Assembly: GCA_018883715.1 (NCBI GenBank)
Contig: JAHLFP010000008.1
Coordinates: forward strand, 1 to 46,599
Source: Candidatus Allofournierella pullistercoris
Lineage (GTDB): Bacteria > Bacillota > Clostridia > Oscillospirales > Ruminococcaceae
Length of the DNA stretch: 46,599 nt
Direction: 5' to 3'
Below the pieces are notes generated by a model, which did no database searches, was not told the DNA's origin, and saw nothing but the letters and a program-made list of their open reading frames with translations. Position numbers and translations under genes: made by a program. Positions within the stretch are counted from its first letter, which is position 1. The number at the start of each line of letters is the position of its first letter. Below are positions 1 to 8,734 of this stretch, piece after piece.

Positions 1-161
1 GTAATTTCTCAGATACAAATCGCTTGCATCCACGAATTACTTGTTTTTTTGGAATTGTTTAACGTGATTTTCCATCACGATAAAGGTTCCGTTCAAGCTT
101 CTTGATATTGTTCAATTTTCAAGGTCCTATAACCGCTGCCCTCTCTCGAGGTAGCTTACTT
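1..161 (-). other. Probable rRNA operon leader (pre-16S); the 16S gene would lie off the left edge
   Basis: No ORF. The minus-strand sequence downstream of a perfect consensus promoter contains 'GGACCTTGAAAATTGAACAATATC', typical of Firmicute pre-16S leaders. The 16S gene itself is not visible, so this is inference. Confidence 0.55.
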
Positions 162-190
162 ATTATATCTCGTCAGTGGCCATTTGTCAA
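162..190 (-). promoter_or_regulatory. Consensus sigma-A promoter (P1), TTGACA-N17-TATAAT, likely rRNA operon
   Basis: Minus strand reads TTGACA AATGGCCACTGACGAGA TATAAT, with a 17-nt spacer. Confidence 0.85.
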
Positions 191-271
191 CCACTTTTTT
201 GAGATTTTTCAACCGGCTTTTCAACCAGCTATTTCAGCTTTTCAGCAGCGCCGCTTCCTTGCGGCTCAGTT

Positions 272-301
272 ATAATACCACACTCCCACCAAAGAAGTCA
301 A
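272..301 (-). promoter_or_regulatory. Second upstream promoter (P2), TTGACT-N18-TATTAT
   Basis: Minus strand TTGACTTCTTTGGTGGGAGTGTGGTATTAT, in tandem with P1; A/T-rich tract further upstream. Confidence 0.6.
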
Positions 302-451
302 CACCTTTTTTAAAAAAATTCTCACTTTTTTTCAAAAAACAATTTCAAAAGCAAAGGCTCGATCCCTTCCTTCTTATTTATATATAGGCTACTACCGTCT
401 AACTTTCAACCTACTACCATGCACAACATTCCACACCCTGACCCGCCAAAC

Positions 452-485
452 ACAAAAAAGGGAAGGCTCTCGCCTTCCCTTTTTC
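452..485 (-). terminator. Rho-independent terminator after the M3 peptidase gene
   Basis: Hairpin AAGGGAAGGC-gaga-GCCTTCCCTT followed by T-run on the minus strand. Confidence 0.85.
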
Positions 486-486
486 C

Positions 487-2190
487 TTAAAGTTTCTTGC
501 ACTGCTCCATGGTCCAGTCGTACACCTGCTGTGCAACCGGTTCAATGCTTCCCTCTTCAAAGGGGACTGCAAAACCGGCGGCCTGCACCAGTCCGGCGTA
601 GGTATCACTTCCGCCCTTTTCCACCAAAGCAACATACCGCTTCCATGCATCCTCTGCATCGTTCAGATGGGCGGCAAAGAACTGCAATGCCACCATCTGC
701 GCCAGGCAGTAATCAATATAGTAGAACGGATACTGATAGATATGCAGCTGCCGCTGCCAGCCTGCGCCCCGGCTGTAACAGGGGATACTGTCAAACTCAT
801 TCCAGGGACGGTATTTTTTCTCCAGTTCCAGCCACACCTGGTTGCGCTCCTGGGCCGTCAGTTCCGGTTTGCTGTACACAATATGCTGGAACTCATCCAC
901 CATACAGCCATAGGGCAGGAAGGTGAGTGCCTCCTGTGCATGGGAAACCGAATACTTCGCCGTATCCTCCCCAAAGAACAGGTGGTGCCAGGGGCTTGTC
1001 AAAAACTCCATGGACATACTGTGGATTTCACAGCTTTCTAGTCCCGGGCTTGCCAGCTCCTGGCACATTCCTTTTTGTGCCGCCACATAAGCCTGGAAGG
1101 CATGGCCCGCTTCATGGGTCAATACATCCACGTCCCCTGCTGTTCCGTTAAAGTTGGAGAAAACAAAGGGTGCACCATATCCCACAATGGTTTCACAGTA
1201 GCCGCCGGGAGCCTTACCGGGACGGCTTTCCAAATCAAACAGCTCACTTTCCGTCATGAACTGGATAAATTCACTGGTTTCCGGGCTCAGTTCCTTGTAC
1301 ATCTGAACCGCCTTATCCAGCAACTCCTGGGCCGTACCCTTGGGCAGGGGGTTGCCGTCCGCAAAGCTGATAGTGGTATCGCTGAACTTTGCCTCTGGGA
1401 TGCCGATGCGCTCAAACTGGGCTTTCATCGCCTTGTGAGCCAAAGGTGTTACATACCGTGCCACCTGTTCCCGGAAACGCTTCACGTCCTCCTCGTTGTA
1501 CCCCAGTCGTCCCATCCGCAGGTAGGACAGGGGGATATAGTTTTCAAATCCAAGTTTCTGTGCCTGAGCATTCCGGTTTGCAATCATCCGGGTGTAAATG
1601 TCGTCCAGTTCCTGCTGATGTTCATCAAAAAAGCGACCGTCTGCCTCAAACGCCGCACGGCGCACCTTGGCATCCATGCTCTGCTTATAGCGTGCCAGCT
1701 GGGGCAGGGTGCAAAGCTTGCCATCAAATTCCACCTGAGCGGTTGCATACAGCTTTTGGTACTGGCTTGCAAGGGCGTTTTCCTCCTGCATCAGTTCCAG
1801 CAGTTCATCGCTGGCACTTGCGGCGGCCACCTCCATCTTTTGAAGCAGGATTTCCCCGTACACTTCAGCCAATGCCCCTTTGTGCTCACTGGCTAAAAAG
1901 GCTCGGTACAATTCCAGCTGGGCATTTTCCACGCTGGGGGAATTGGCATCGAAAAAGTCATTTTCGGTATCATAGAAAGCATCGTTTGTGTCCAGTGTGT
2001 GGCGAATCTGCGCCAGACAAGCGGCGGTGGAAAACACATTGCTCAGCTTGGAATGCTGAACAAACACTTCCAGCAGTTCCTCACCACTGCCTGCGTTCTG
2101 TGCACGCTGGGTCAGCGTCTTATATTCGGCCAGCAATTGCTCCACGTCGGGACGCTGGTACTCCATCTTGTCAAATTTACAAATCTCCAT
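487..2190 (-). CDS. pepF: M3 family oligoendopeptidase
   Basis: 567 aa; zinc motif HEAGHAFQ and M3 family context (GTAGDVDVLTHEAGHAF). Confidence 0.9.
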   Translation of the reverse strand: MEICKFDKMEYQRPDVEQLLAEYKTLTQRAQNAGSGEELLEVFVQHSKLSNVFSTAACLAQIRHTLDTNDAFYDTENDFFDANSPSVENAQLELYRAFLASEHKGALAEVYGEILLQKMEVAAASASDELLELMQEENALASQYQKLYATAQVEFDGKLCTLPQLARYKQSMDAKVRRAAFEADGRFFDEHQQELDDIYTRMIANRNAQAQKLGFENYIPLSYLRMGRLGYNEEDVKRFREQVARYVTPLAHKAMKAQFERIGIPEAKFSDTTISFADGNPLPKGTAQELLDKAVQMYKELSPETSEFIQFMTESELFDLESRPGKAPGGYCETIVGYGAPFVFSNFNGTAGDVDVLTHEAGHAFQAYVAAQKGMCQELASPGLESCEIHSMSMEFLTSPWHHLFFGEDTAKYSVSHAQEALTFLPYGCMVDEFQHIVYSKPELTAQERNQVWLELEKKYRPWNEFDSIPCYSRGAGWQRQLHIYQYPFYYIDYCLAQMVALQFFAAHLNDAEDAWKRYVALVEKGGSDTYAGLVQAAGFAVPFEEGSIEPVAQQVYDWTMEQCKKL

Positions 2191-2320
2191 GCAAATCCTC
2201 CTTTTCAGTTGCCGCCAAAGGGACGGCAGAAGTTCCTTGATAGTTCTATTTTACCCTTTTTTGCCAAAGAGTTCAAATCCGGGAATTTTTATCTTGTAAA
2301 AACGTCTGCGCAAGAGTATA

Positions 2321-2434
2321 ATGGCGGTGCAGAGTAAAGGAATGTGCGTCAAGTGCCGGTTTGACGGGGAGTTGCAAACCGGACGAAAAACCCATGGTTT
2401 GCGGTACATTTCTTGCATCCCGCTGCTGCATAAA
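2321..2434 (+). ncRNA. Tetrahydrofolate (THF) riboswitch-like element
   Basis: Matches the folT-type THF riboswitch consensus from memory: GCAGAGUA...GCGUcAAGUG...GGGGAgUUG...CGAAAA...GCGGuacauuucUUGCAUCCCGCUGC. Immediately upstream of an ECF folate S-component. Confidence 0.85.
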
Positions 2435-2501
2435 CTGTGGATACCGGCTGTGCCGGCCTGCCTTTTTGTGCGGCATTTGTTGACAAAAAGGAGGTTTTCT
2501 T

Positions 2502-3068
2502 ATGGTTGCATTTATCATTTCCCAGTTTCGTCAGTCCTCTGCCCAGCTGGGGCGGAGCAGAACCCTTACCTTCACCGCCTTATTGGTGGGGCTTGGTGTG
2601 GTGCTGGATGCCCTTCATATTCAGCTGCAACTTGGCCCCATGATTCGGGTGGACTTTTCCTTTGTGGGCATTGCCCTAATCGGCCTGCTGTTTGGGCCAG
2701 TACCTGCCATGACCGCAGGGGCGGCCGAGGACTTCCTTGGTTGGCTTGTGAACACCTCCAGCGGAGCCTATTTCCCCGGTTTTACCCTCACCGCCATTCT
2801 GGCAGGGGCAATTTGGGGGGTTATGCTTTACCAAAGACCCCTGCACTGGACAAGAATTCTGTCCGCAAAACTTTGTATCAACCTGTTTTTAAACTGCATC
2901 TTGAACAGCGTTTGGCTGTCGGTATACTATGGAAAAAGCTTTTCGCTGGGGGTATTGCCCCTTCGTTTTCTAAAAAATCTTGCCGCTCTCCCTTTGGAGG
3001 TTCTCCTTGTGTATGCGGCGGCAAAGCTCATGCTTCGGGTGGTTCGCCCAAACGCTTATCGTACTTAA
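2502..3068 (+). CDS. folT: Folate-family ECF transporter S component
   Basis: 188 aa multi-TM; TALLVGLGVVLDAL...GPMIRVDFSFVGIALIGLLFGP matches the family; preceded by THF riboswitch-like RNA. Confidence 0.85.
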   Translation: MVAFIISQFRQSSAQLGRSRTLTFTALLVGLGVVLDALHIQLQLGPMIRVDFSFVGIALIGLLFGPVPAMTAGAAEDFLGWLVNTSSGAYFPGFTLTAILAGAIWGVMLYQRPLHWTRILSAKLCINLFLNCILNSVWLSVYYGKSFSLGVLPLRFLKNLAALPLEVLLVYAAAKLMLRVVRPNAYRT

Positions 3069-3102
3069 AAAAGCCAGGGGATTTTAATCCCCTGGCTTTT
3101 TC
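3067..3102. terminator. Bidirectional terminator between convergent genes
   Basis: AAAAAAGCCAGGGGAT-ttta-ATCCCCTGGCTTTTTC. Confidence 0.9.
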
Positions 3103-3963
3103 TTATCCTGTCACCCTGTGAATCTCCGGCTGGGGTGCTTCCAGCACAAAATGGAGCAACGCTTTTGCCACTCCATCCCCATCGTTTGTGTCGGTGCACA
3201 CATCCGCCTGCTGTTGGATGGCAGGCCGGGCATTGCCCATGGCCACCCCCACGCCAGCGGCGGTGAGCATGGACACATCATTTTCCGAATCGCCACAGGC
3301 CATCACCTGGCTGGCTTTCAGCCCCAGATGCTCCGCAAGCCAGAGCAAAGCCGCCCCCTTGGTGGCATTTTCCGCATTAATTTCCAGATTGTTTTCCAGG
3401 CTGGAGGTAACACAAAGCCCGCTAACAGCTTCCAGCAGCCGCCGGGCCTTCACCCGATTTTCCTCCCTTTGGAAAAATAGCGTCACCTTTTCCAGCGTGT
3501 CCTGCTGGTGGATAAATTCCATGCTGTCCTCCACCTGCCGGCGGGAGGCACGTATGTAGTCCACCATCCCACGGGGTGCCCACTCTTCCACCCGCTCCAT
3601 AGCACTGCGCTGGGTATAACCCCAGCCATTCAGGAACACATCATAGGAAGCATATAACCCCCGGCAGACTTCCAGCACCTGCAACACCTGAGCACGTTCC
3701 AGCCACGCCCTGCGCAGAAATTCCCCGCTGGGCAGTTGCACCACGCTGGCTCCATTGGCAGTAATGGCATACCGCACCCCCGGCAGTTCCAGCAAGGAAG
3801 CGGGCACCCCGCCCAAGGGACGACCGGTGGCAGGGACAATCTCACATCCTTTTTCCAGCACCTGTTCCAGTACCCTCTGGGTAAAAGGGGAAATCTCGTG
3901 CTGGCTGTTCAGCAAGGTTCCATCCATATCAAGGCCCACAAGGCCAATCGCATACCCGGTCAT
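3103..3963 (-). CDS. Cof-type HAD-IIB family hydrolase
   Basis: GLDMDGTLLNS motif I; MACGDSENDVSML motif IV. Confidence 0.92.
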   Translation of the reverse strand: MTGYAIGLVGLDMDGTLLNSQHEISPFTQRVLEQVLEKGCEIVPATGRPLGGVPASLLELPGVRYAITANGASVVQLPSGEFLRRAWLERAQVLQVLEVCRGLYASYDVFLNGWGYTQRSAMERVEEWAPRGMVDYIRASRRQVEDSMEFIHQQDTLEKVTLFFQREENRVKARRLLEAVSGLCVTSSLENNLEINAENATKGAALLWLAEHLGLKASQVMACGDSENDVSMLTAAGVGVAMGNARPAIQQQADVCTDTNDGDGVAKALLHFVLEAPQPEIHRVTG

Positions 3964-4769
3964 TGCTTTGCCAGCTCCTTTGTTTTTTCAAAACTTGCGA
4001 TAACCGCTTCCATGGCGGCACTGCGCAAGCCCGCTTTTTCCAGGGCGCGAACCCCCGCAATGGTGCTTCCGCCGGGACTGCACACCGCATCCTTGAGTGC
4101 GCCGGGATGCACCCCAGTCTGCTTCACCATCTCCGCCGCACCCAGCAGCATCTGGGCGGCAAAGTCCAGCGCTTGCTGACGGGGCAGACCACAGGCCACC
4201 GCACCATCTGCCAGTGCTTCCAAAAACAGATACCCAAATGCCGGGCCGCAACCTGCCACCGCACTGGCAGCATCCATCTGGGCTTCCGCTATCTGCTCCA
4301 GCCGTCCCGCCGCCTGGAAGCCTTCGGTCATCCATGCCAGCTGATTCGGCTGTACCTGGGAATTTGCGGTGTACAAAATCAGTCCCTGTCCCACTGCCAC
4401 CGGGGTATTGGGCATAATCCGCACCATGGGGGCTTCCCATCCCAGCTTTTCCGCCAAGGATTGCAGGGTCAGCCCCGCCGCCATGCTCACCAGCAGGTAG
4501 GGCTTGGTTTTTTCGCGCAGTACCGGCTCAATCTCTGCCAGCACCTGCCCCATCTGATGGGGCTTTACCCCCAAAACGATGACCTGGCTTTTTTCCGCCA
4601 GCGCCCGGTTGTTTTCGCACACCGCACAGCCAAGCTCAGCCGCCAGATTTCTCGCCGTTTCCTGGCTTCTGCTGGTAAGTGCCACCGCCTGACCCGGCAG
4701 GGCTGTCACCGCCTTTGCCAGTGCACCGCCCATATTGCCCGCACCGATAAATCCAAAGGTATATTCCAT
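3960..4769 (-). CDS. proC: Pyrroline-5-carboxylate reductase
   Basis: Starts MEYTFGFIGAGNMGGALAKA; GPAFGYLFLEALADGAVACGL and C-terminal SPGGSTIAGVRALE motifs. The upstream 94 codons of the ORF call are non-homologous; the ATG at 4769 has RBS AGGAGG. Confidence 0.95.
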   Translation of the reverse strand: MEYTFGFIGAGNMGGALAKAVTALPGQAVALTSRSQETARNLAAELGCAVCENNRALAEKSQVIVLGVKPHQMGQVLAEIEPVLREKTKPYLLVSMAAGLTLQSLAEKLGWEAPMVRIMPNTPVAVGQGLILYTANSQVQPNQLAWMTEGFQAAGRLEQIAEAQMDAASAVAGCGPAFGYLFLEALADGAVACGLPRQQALDFAAQMLLGAAEMVKQTGVHPGALKDAVCSPGGSTIAGVRALEKAGLRSAAMEAVIASFEKTKELAKQ

Positions 4770-4852
4770 TTGTTTCTCCTCCTTTTTCGCTACATTTTTT
4801 GTATCTTGAGCATACACCCCACCCCGAAAGTTGTCAAACACCTTACTCCACA

Positions 4853-4890
4853 CAAAAAATCCCCCGGCTGGCCCGCCAGGGGATTTCTGC
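4853..4890 (-). terminator. Terminator downstream of the efflux operon
   Basis: Minus strand ATCCCCTGGC-gggc-CAGCCGGGGGATTTTTTG. Confidence 0.75.
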
Positions 4891-6150
4891 TTATTCGTAA
4901 CGCAATGCTTCGATGGGGTCCATCTTGGCGGCCTTGTTGGCGGGGTAGTAGCCAAAAAACACGCCAATTGCCATGGAAAAGCCCACCGCAGTTGCAATGG
5001 CGGACAAACTGGGACGTACCGCATAGCCCAGCAATGCTGCGCCGGAAGCACCCATAATCAGCCCCAGCAGGATGCCAATGATACCGCCGATGGAGCAAAT
5101 TACCACCGCCTCGGTGATAAACTGCATCCGAATGGCAATGCCCGGCGCACCCAGCGCCTTGCGGGTGCCAATCTCTCGGGTACGTTCGGTGATGCTCACC
5201 AGCATAATGTTCATTACACCGATGCCGCCCACCAAAAGGCTAATGGCCGCAATGGCACTAATGGCCACCTGTACGGTGCCAAGCATGGAGGTCATCATCT
5301 CCACCATGGCCTCCATATTGGAAGCGGTAGCGGTATAACTGGGGTTGCGGGTGTAGTAACTGGAAAAGAAGGACTTGGTTTGCTCCAAAAGCCAGCTTGT
5401 ATCCGCCGAAGCCGAAGCCACCACGGTAAAACTCTGGTATCCTTGGGAAGCACCGCTCACCTTGCGGGCGGTATCCAAGGGAATATAGAAATCCGTCACC
5501 GGGTCCTCGCCTGTCAGGCTCAAAAAGCCATTGTCCTCGTATTCATAGATGCCCACCACATAAAAACGGAGCAGCTGGTTGTTCACCGTCATCTCAAACT
5601 CACGCCCCAGCACCTGGCTGGAGGAAGTTCCAAAGATGGTTTCACAGAACAAATCCGAAACCACTGCAATCTGACGCTCTCCGTCCGTGTCCTGAATAAA
5701 CCGTCCTGCAAGCAGGGTCACATCGTTGGCATTCATGTAGTCTGCATTTACACCTGTTACGGTCACATTGGCGCTGGTGTCCTGCTGTGTCACCTGCCCA
5801 ACGCCCACCGACTGGGTCAGGGAGATGGCGGCAATCTGACCCTCAAAGGCATCCTGATACTCGGCAATCATTTCATCGGTAATCAGATCGCTTTCCTCCG
5901 GCTGGGATGGCCCAAACAGATGCACCATATCCCCGCTGTCCTCGTTTTTTTGCTGTAAGCTTACGGTAATGTTACTTACCCCAAGCCCCTGCAAATCCTC
6001 GGTGATGTTTCCGGTAAGGGAATCGCCCAGGGTGACAATGGCGATAACCGAACCAATGCCGATGATAATCCCCAGCATGGTAAGCAGTGCCCGCATCTTG
6101 TTGGCCCAAAGGCTGGTCAAGGCCAGCTGTACATTATCAAATAACTGCAC
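4891..6150 (-). CDS. MacB-like ABC transporter permease (FtsX-like fold)
   Basis: LALTSLWANKMRALLTMLGIIIGIGSVIAIVTLG N-terminus; VGGIGVMNIMLVSITERTREIGTRKALGA. Confidence 0.92.
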   Translation of the reverse strand: MQLFDNVQLALTSLWANKMRALLTMLGIIIGIGSVIAIVTLGDSLTGNITEDLQGLGVSNITVSLQQKNEDSGDMVHLFGPSQPEESDLITDEMIAEYQDAFEGQIAAISLTQSVGVGQVTQQDTSANVTVTGVNADYMNANDVTLLAGRFIQDTDGERQIAVVSDLFCETIFGTSSSQVLGREFEMTVNNQLLRFYVVGIYEYEDNGFLSLTGEDPVTDFYIPLDTARKVSGASQGYQSFTVVASASADTSWLLEQTKSFFSSYYTRNPSYTATASNMEAMVEMMTSMLGTVQVAISAIAAISLLVGGIGVMNIMLVSITERTREIGTRKALGAPGIAIRMQFITEAVVICSIGGIIGILLGLIMGASGAALLGYAVRPSLSAIATAVGFSMAIGVFFGYYPANKAAKMDPIEALRYE

Positions 6151-6850
6151 TGGGTCCCGCCCCCTTTCGCTCGCCGATAAACTGCCCGTCTCGCAGGGTC
6201 AAAATCCGACTGCATTCCTCCGCCAGTTGCTGGCTGTGGGTAATCAACACAATGGTCATGCCACTGCGGTGTAGCTGATGGAACAAATCCATCACGGTGC
6301 GGCTGGTGGCGGAGTCCAATGCGCCGGTGGGTTCGTCCGCCAAAAGCAGAGAGGGATGGTTTGCCAGAGCACGGGCAATAGCCACACGCTGTTTTTGTCC
6401 ACCGCTCAACTCGTTTGGCTGGTGCTTTTCCCGCTGGTCCATCTGTACCAGATGCAACAACTCTCTGGCCCGCTGGGTGCGCTCCTTTGCGCCAATCCCC
6501 GCGTACAGCATGGGCAGTTCCACATTTTTCAGGGCACTGGTACGGGCAATCAGGTTAAAGGTCTGGAACACAAAGCCAATCTTCTGGTTGCGAATCCGGG
6601 ACAGCTCCTTGTCCCCGGCCTGGGCAATGTCCAGCCCATCCAGAATATAGCTGCCCTTGGTGGGGCGGTCCAGTGCACCAATGATGTTCATTAGGGTGGA
6701 CTTACCACTGCCGGACTCGCCCACGATGGCCACAAACTCGCCGGGATAGACGGTCAAATCCACCCCATGGAGAATCTCCAGCTCGTTGGGCTGTCCCACA
6801 TTATAGGTTTTGACAATGCCCTTCATCTCGATAATGGGTTGTTGACTCAT
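6137..6850 (-). CDS. MacB-like ABC transporter ATP-binding protein
   Basis: Start MSQQPIIEMKGIVKTY; Walker A GESGSGKST; signature LSGGQKQRVAIARAL; Walker B LLLADEPTGALD. Confidence 0.93.
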   Translation of the reverse strand: MSQQPIIEMKGIVKTYNVGQPNELEILHGVDLTVYPGEFVAIVGESGSGKSTLMNIIGALDRPTKGSYILDGLDIAQAGDKELSRIRNQKIGFVFQTFNLIARTSALKNVELPMLYAGIGAKERTQRARELLHLVQMDQREKHQPNELSGGQKQRVAIARALANHPSLLLADEPTGALDSATSRTVMDLFHQLHRSGMTIVLITHSQQLAEECSRILTLRDGQFIGERKGAGPSAVI

Positions 6851-6854
6851 GGCA

Positions 6855-8576
6855 TCAGCCTCCCATACCCGGGCCACCCTGTCCGCCACTGGGACGAGCC
6901 GGCTCAGCTTGACCGCTTGCCTCTTGTATTGCGCCACCCATGCTTGCCTCTTGTATTGCGCCACCCATATTGATCCGGATGAAGGCATCGTCCTCGGTGA
7001 CAGCTTCCTCGGTGACGGAAGCCCGCACCTGCATGCCCTCGCTCAGTTCACTGCCGGAAATCTCAGCATAGTAATCATTTTCCTGACCCACGGTGACGGG
7101 AACGGCCTCAAAGACCTGCTCGCCGTCCTTTTCTCCAGTCTGGACATAAATCACATGGGTGCCGTCCTCCTGCTCTTCAATGGCATCCAAGGGCACGCTG
7201 AACACGTTGTCACTGCTGGACAGAACAATCTCCACCTTGGCGTTGGTGCCAATCAACAGACCGCTGTTGGCATCATTCACGGTAACCTCGGCGGCAAAAC
7301 CACTGGAAGTCTGTCCGCCGCCGGTGGCGGTGGGGGAAATCTGGGTCAAAGTGCCCTGAATGGTGCCATCCACTACGTCGCTGGTAATCCGGGCGGGCAT
7401 ACCCACCTGCACCTTGTCAATGTCGTACTCTGCAATGCTGATGGCAATTTTCAGCTGGTCGGTGTTCTGGATGGTGGCGGCAACCCCGTCGATGGTGTTG
7501 CCCACGGTGGCATTCAGGGCAGTTACCTTGCCGCTGGTTTCCGCAGTCAGAACACAATTTTCCAGTTCCTCCTGCAACTGTTCCAGCTCATCGCTTTCGG
7601 TTGCTTTGTTGTAGGCATCCAGAGCATCGCTCCGGCTGGATTCTGCATTTTCTGCGGTTTTCAGTGCCTGGTCATAGGCCATCTGTGCCTGTTCCAGTGC
7701 CTGCTGGCACTGCTGGTACTGCTGGGATACAGCAGTAAAATTCACGGTGCTCTGTGCTTCCATCAGCTGTGCGGACAGCCGCTGGTATTCCTGTTTTGCC
7801 GTATCCAGCGCCTGCTGGGCGGGCTGAATGGCGGACTGAGCCTGGTCCAGCTCCATCTTTGCGGAATCCATATTGGCCTGCAACTGGGTGGCATCCTGTC
7901 CCTGGTCTAGCGCCTGTTGCCACTGCCAGCAAGCAACGCTGTAAGCGCCCTGCTTCTGGTTCACCTGCTCCATGGCGCTGTTCAGCTGGGCCAGAGCGTC
8001 CTGTTGTACCGCATCCGCCTCATCCACCTGGCTTTGGAATGCGGTGGTCTTGCTGGTGGCATCGTCGTAGGCCGCCTTGGCGGTGTCATACTCCTGTTGT
8101 GCCTTAGTCAGCTTGTCGGCGGCTTCGCTGAATGCCTCCTGGGCTTCGGTGACGGCAGTCTGGCTCTTTTCGTATGTAGCCAGCGCCCGCTCCTTGCTCT
8201 CCTGCAGGTTTTCGGTCAGCTTTGCAATGTTCTTTTCCAGGCTCTCGGTGTCCAGGGTGCAGATTACATCCCCTGCCTGTACGGTATCGCCCACCTGCAC
8301 GTTCACCTCTTTCACGGTGTAGCGCAGGGTGGTGGTTACGCTGGAAACATCCTCGCTTTGCACCGTTCCGGTGGCGGAAATGGACTCGTCCAACGTGCCA
8401 CGGGACAGGGTCACGGTACGAATCACACTTTGCTGCATCTGGGGCATTCCTGCATTTTTGGAGCGGGTTGCCCAGAAGATACCCGCCGCAACAAAGGCAA
8501 GCACTGCCCCCGCTATAAACCAACGTTTATGGCTTGCTACAAAGCCCAGCGGGCCGCTCTTTTTCTGTTCACTCAT
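6855..8576 (-). CDS. HlyD/MacA-family periplasmic adaptor (efflux membrane-fusion protein)
   Basis: N-terminal TM, long coiled-coil, GTVQSEDVSSVTTTLRYTVKEVNVQVGDTVQAGDVICTLD lipoyl-like half-motif; operonic with the MacB-like pair. Confidence 0.88.
   Translation of the reverse strand: MSEQKKSGPLGFVASHKRWFIAGAVLAFVAAGIFWATRSKNAGMPQMQQSVIRTVTLSRGTLDESISATGTVQSEDVSSVTTTLRYTVKEVNVQVGDTVQAGDVICTLDTESLEKNIAKLTENLQESKERALATYEKSQTAVTEAQEAFSEAADKLTKAQQEYDTAKAAYDDATSKTTAFQSQVDEADAVQQDALAQLNSAMEQVNQKQGAYSVACWQWQQALDQGQDATQLQANMDSAKMELDQAQSAIQPAQQALDTAKQEYQRLSAQLMEAQSTVNFTAVSQQYQQCQQALEQAQMAYDQALKTAENAESSRSDALDAYNKATESDELEQLQEELENCVLTAETSGKVTALNATVGNTIDGVAATIQNTDQLKIAISIAEYDIDKVQVGMPARITSDVVDGTIQGTLTQISPTATGGGQTSSGFAAEVTVNDANSGLLIGTNAKVEIVLSSSDNVFSVPLDAIEEQEDGTHVIYVQTGEKDGEQVFEAVPVTVGQENDYYAEISGSELSEGMQVRASVTEEAVTEDDAFIRINMGGAIQEASMGGAIQEASGQAEPARPSGGQGGPGMGG
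6915..6968. repeat. Perfect 27-bp tandem duplication at the 3' end of the adaptor gene
   Basis: gcttgcctcttgtattgcgccacccat repeated twice, giving MGGAIQEAS x2. Confidence 0.97.
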
Positions 8577-8685
8577 GGCGATTTGACTCCCCCTATTGGT
8601 TGAATTTACCTTTTATGGTTTTGTATTATACCCACGGATTGTGGGCAACCGCTGAAAAAGTGGTGAAAGAAATGTGAAAAAAATC

Positions 8686-8728
8686 GACCTGCACCCCCAC
8701 TGAATTGCTGGGCGCAAGCCGATTTTTT
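8686..8728 (-). terminator. Terminator after ftsH
   Basis: Imperfect hairpin (AAATCGGCTTGCGCCC...GGGGGTGCAGGTCGATTTTTTT) just past the gene. Confidence 0.55.
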
Positions 8729-8734
8729 CCATGT

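Noticed and set aside
184-387. 67-aa ORF near the left edge
   Set aside because: Lies on the opposite strand over the rRNA promoter/upstream A-T tract; low-complexity F/K/S composition.
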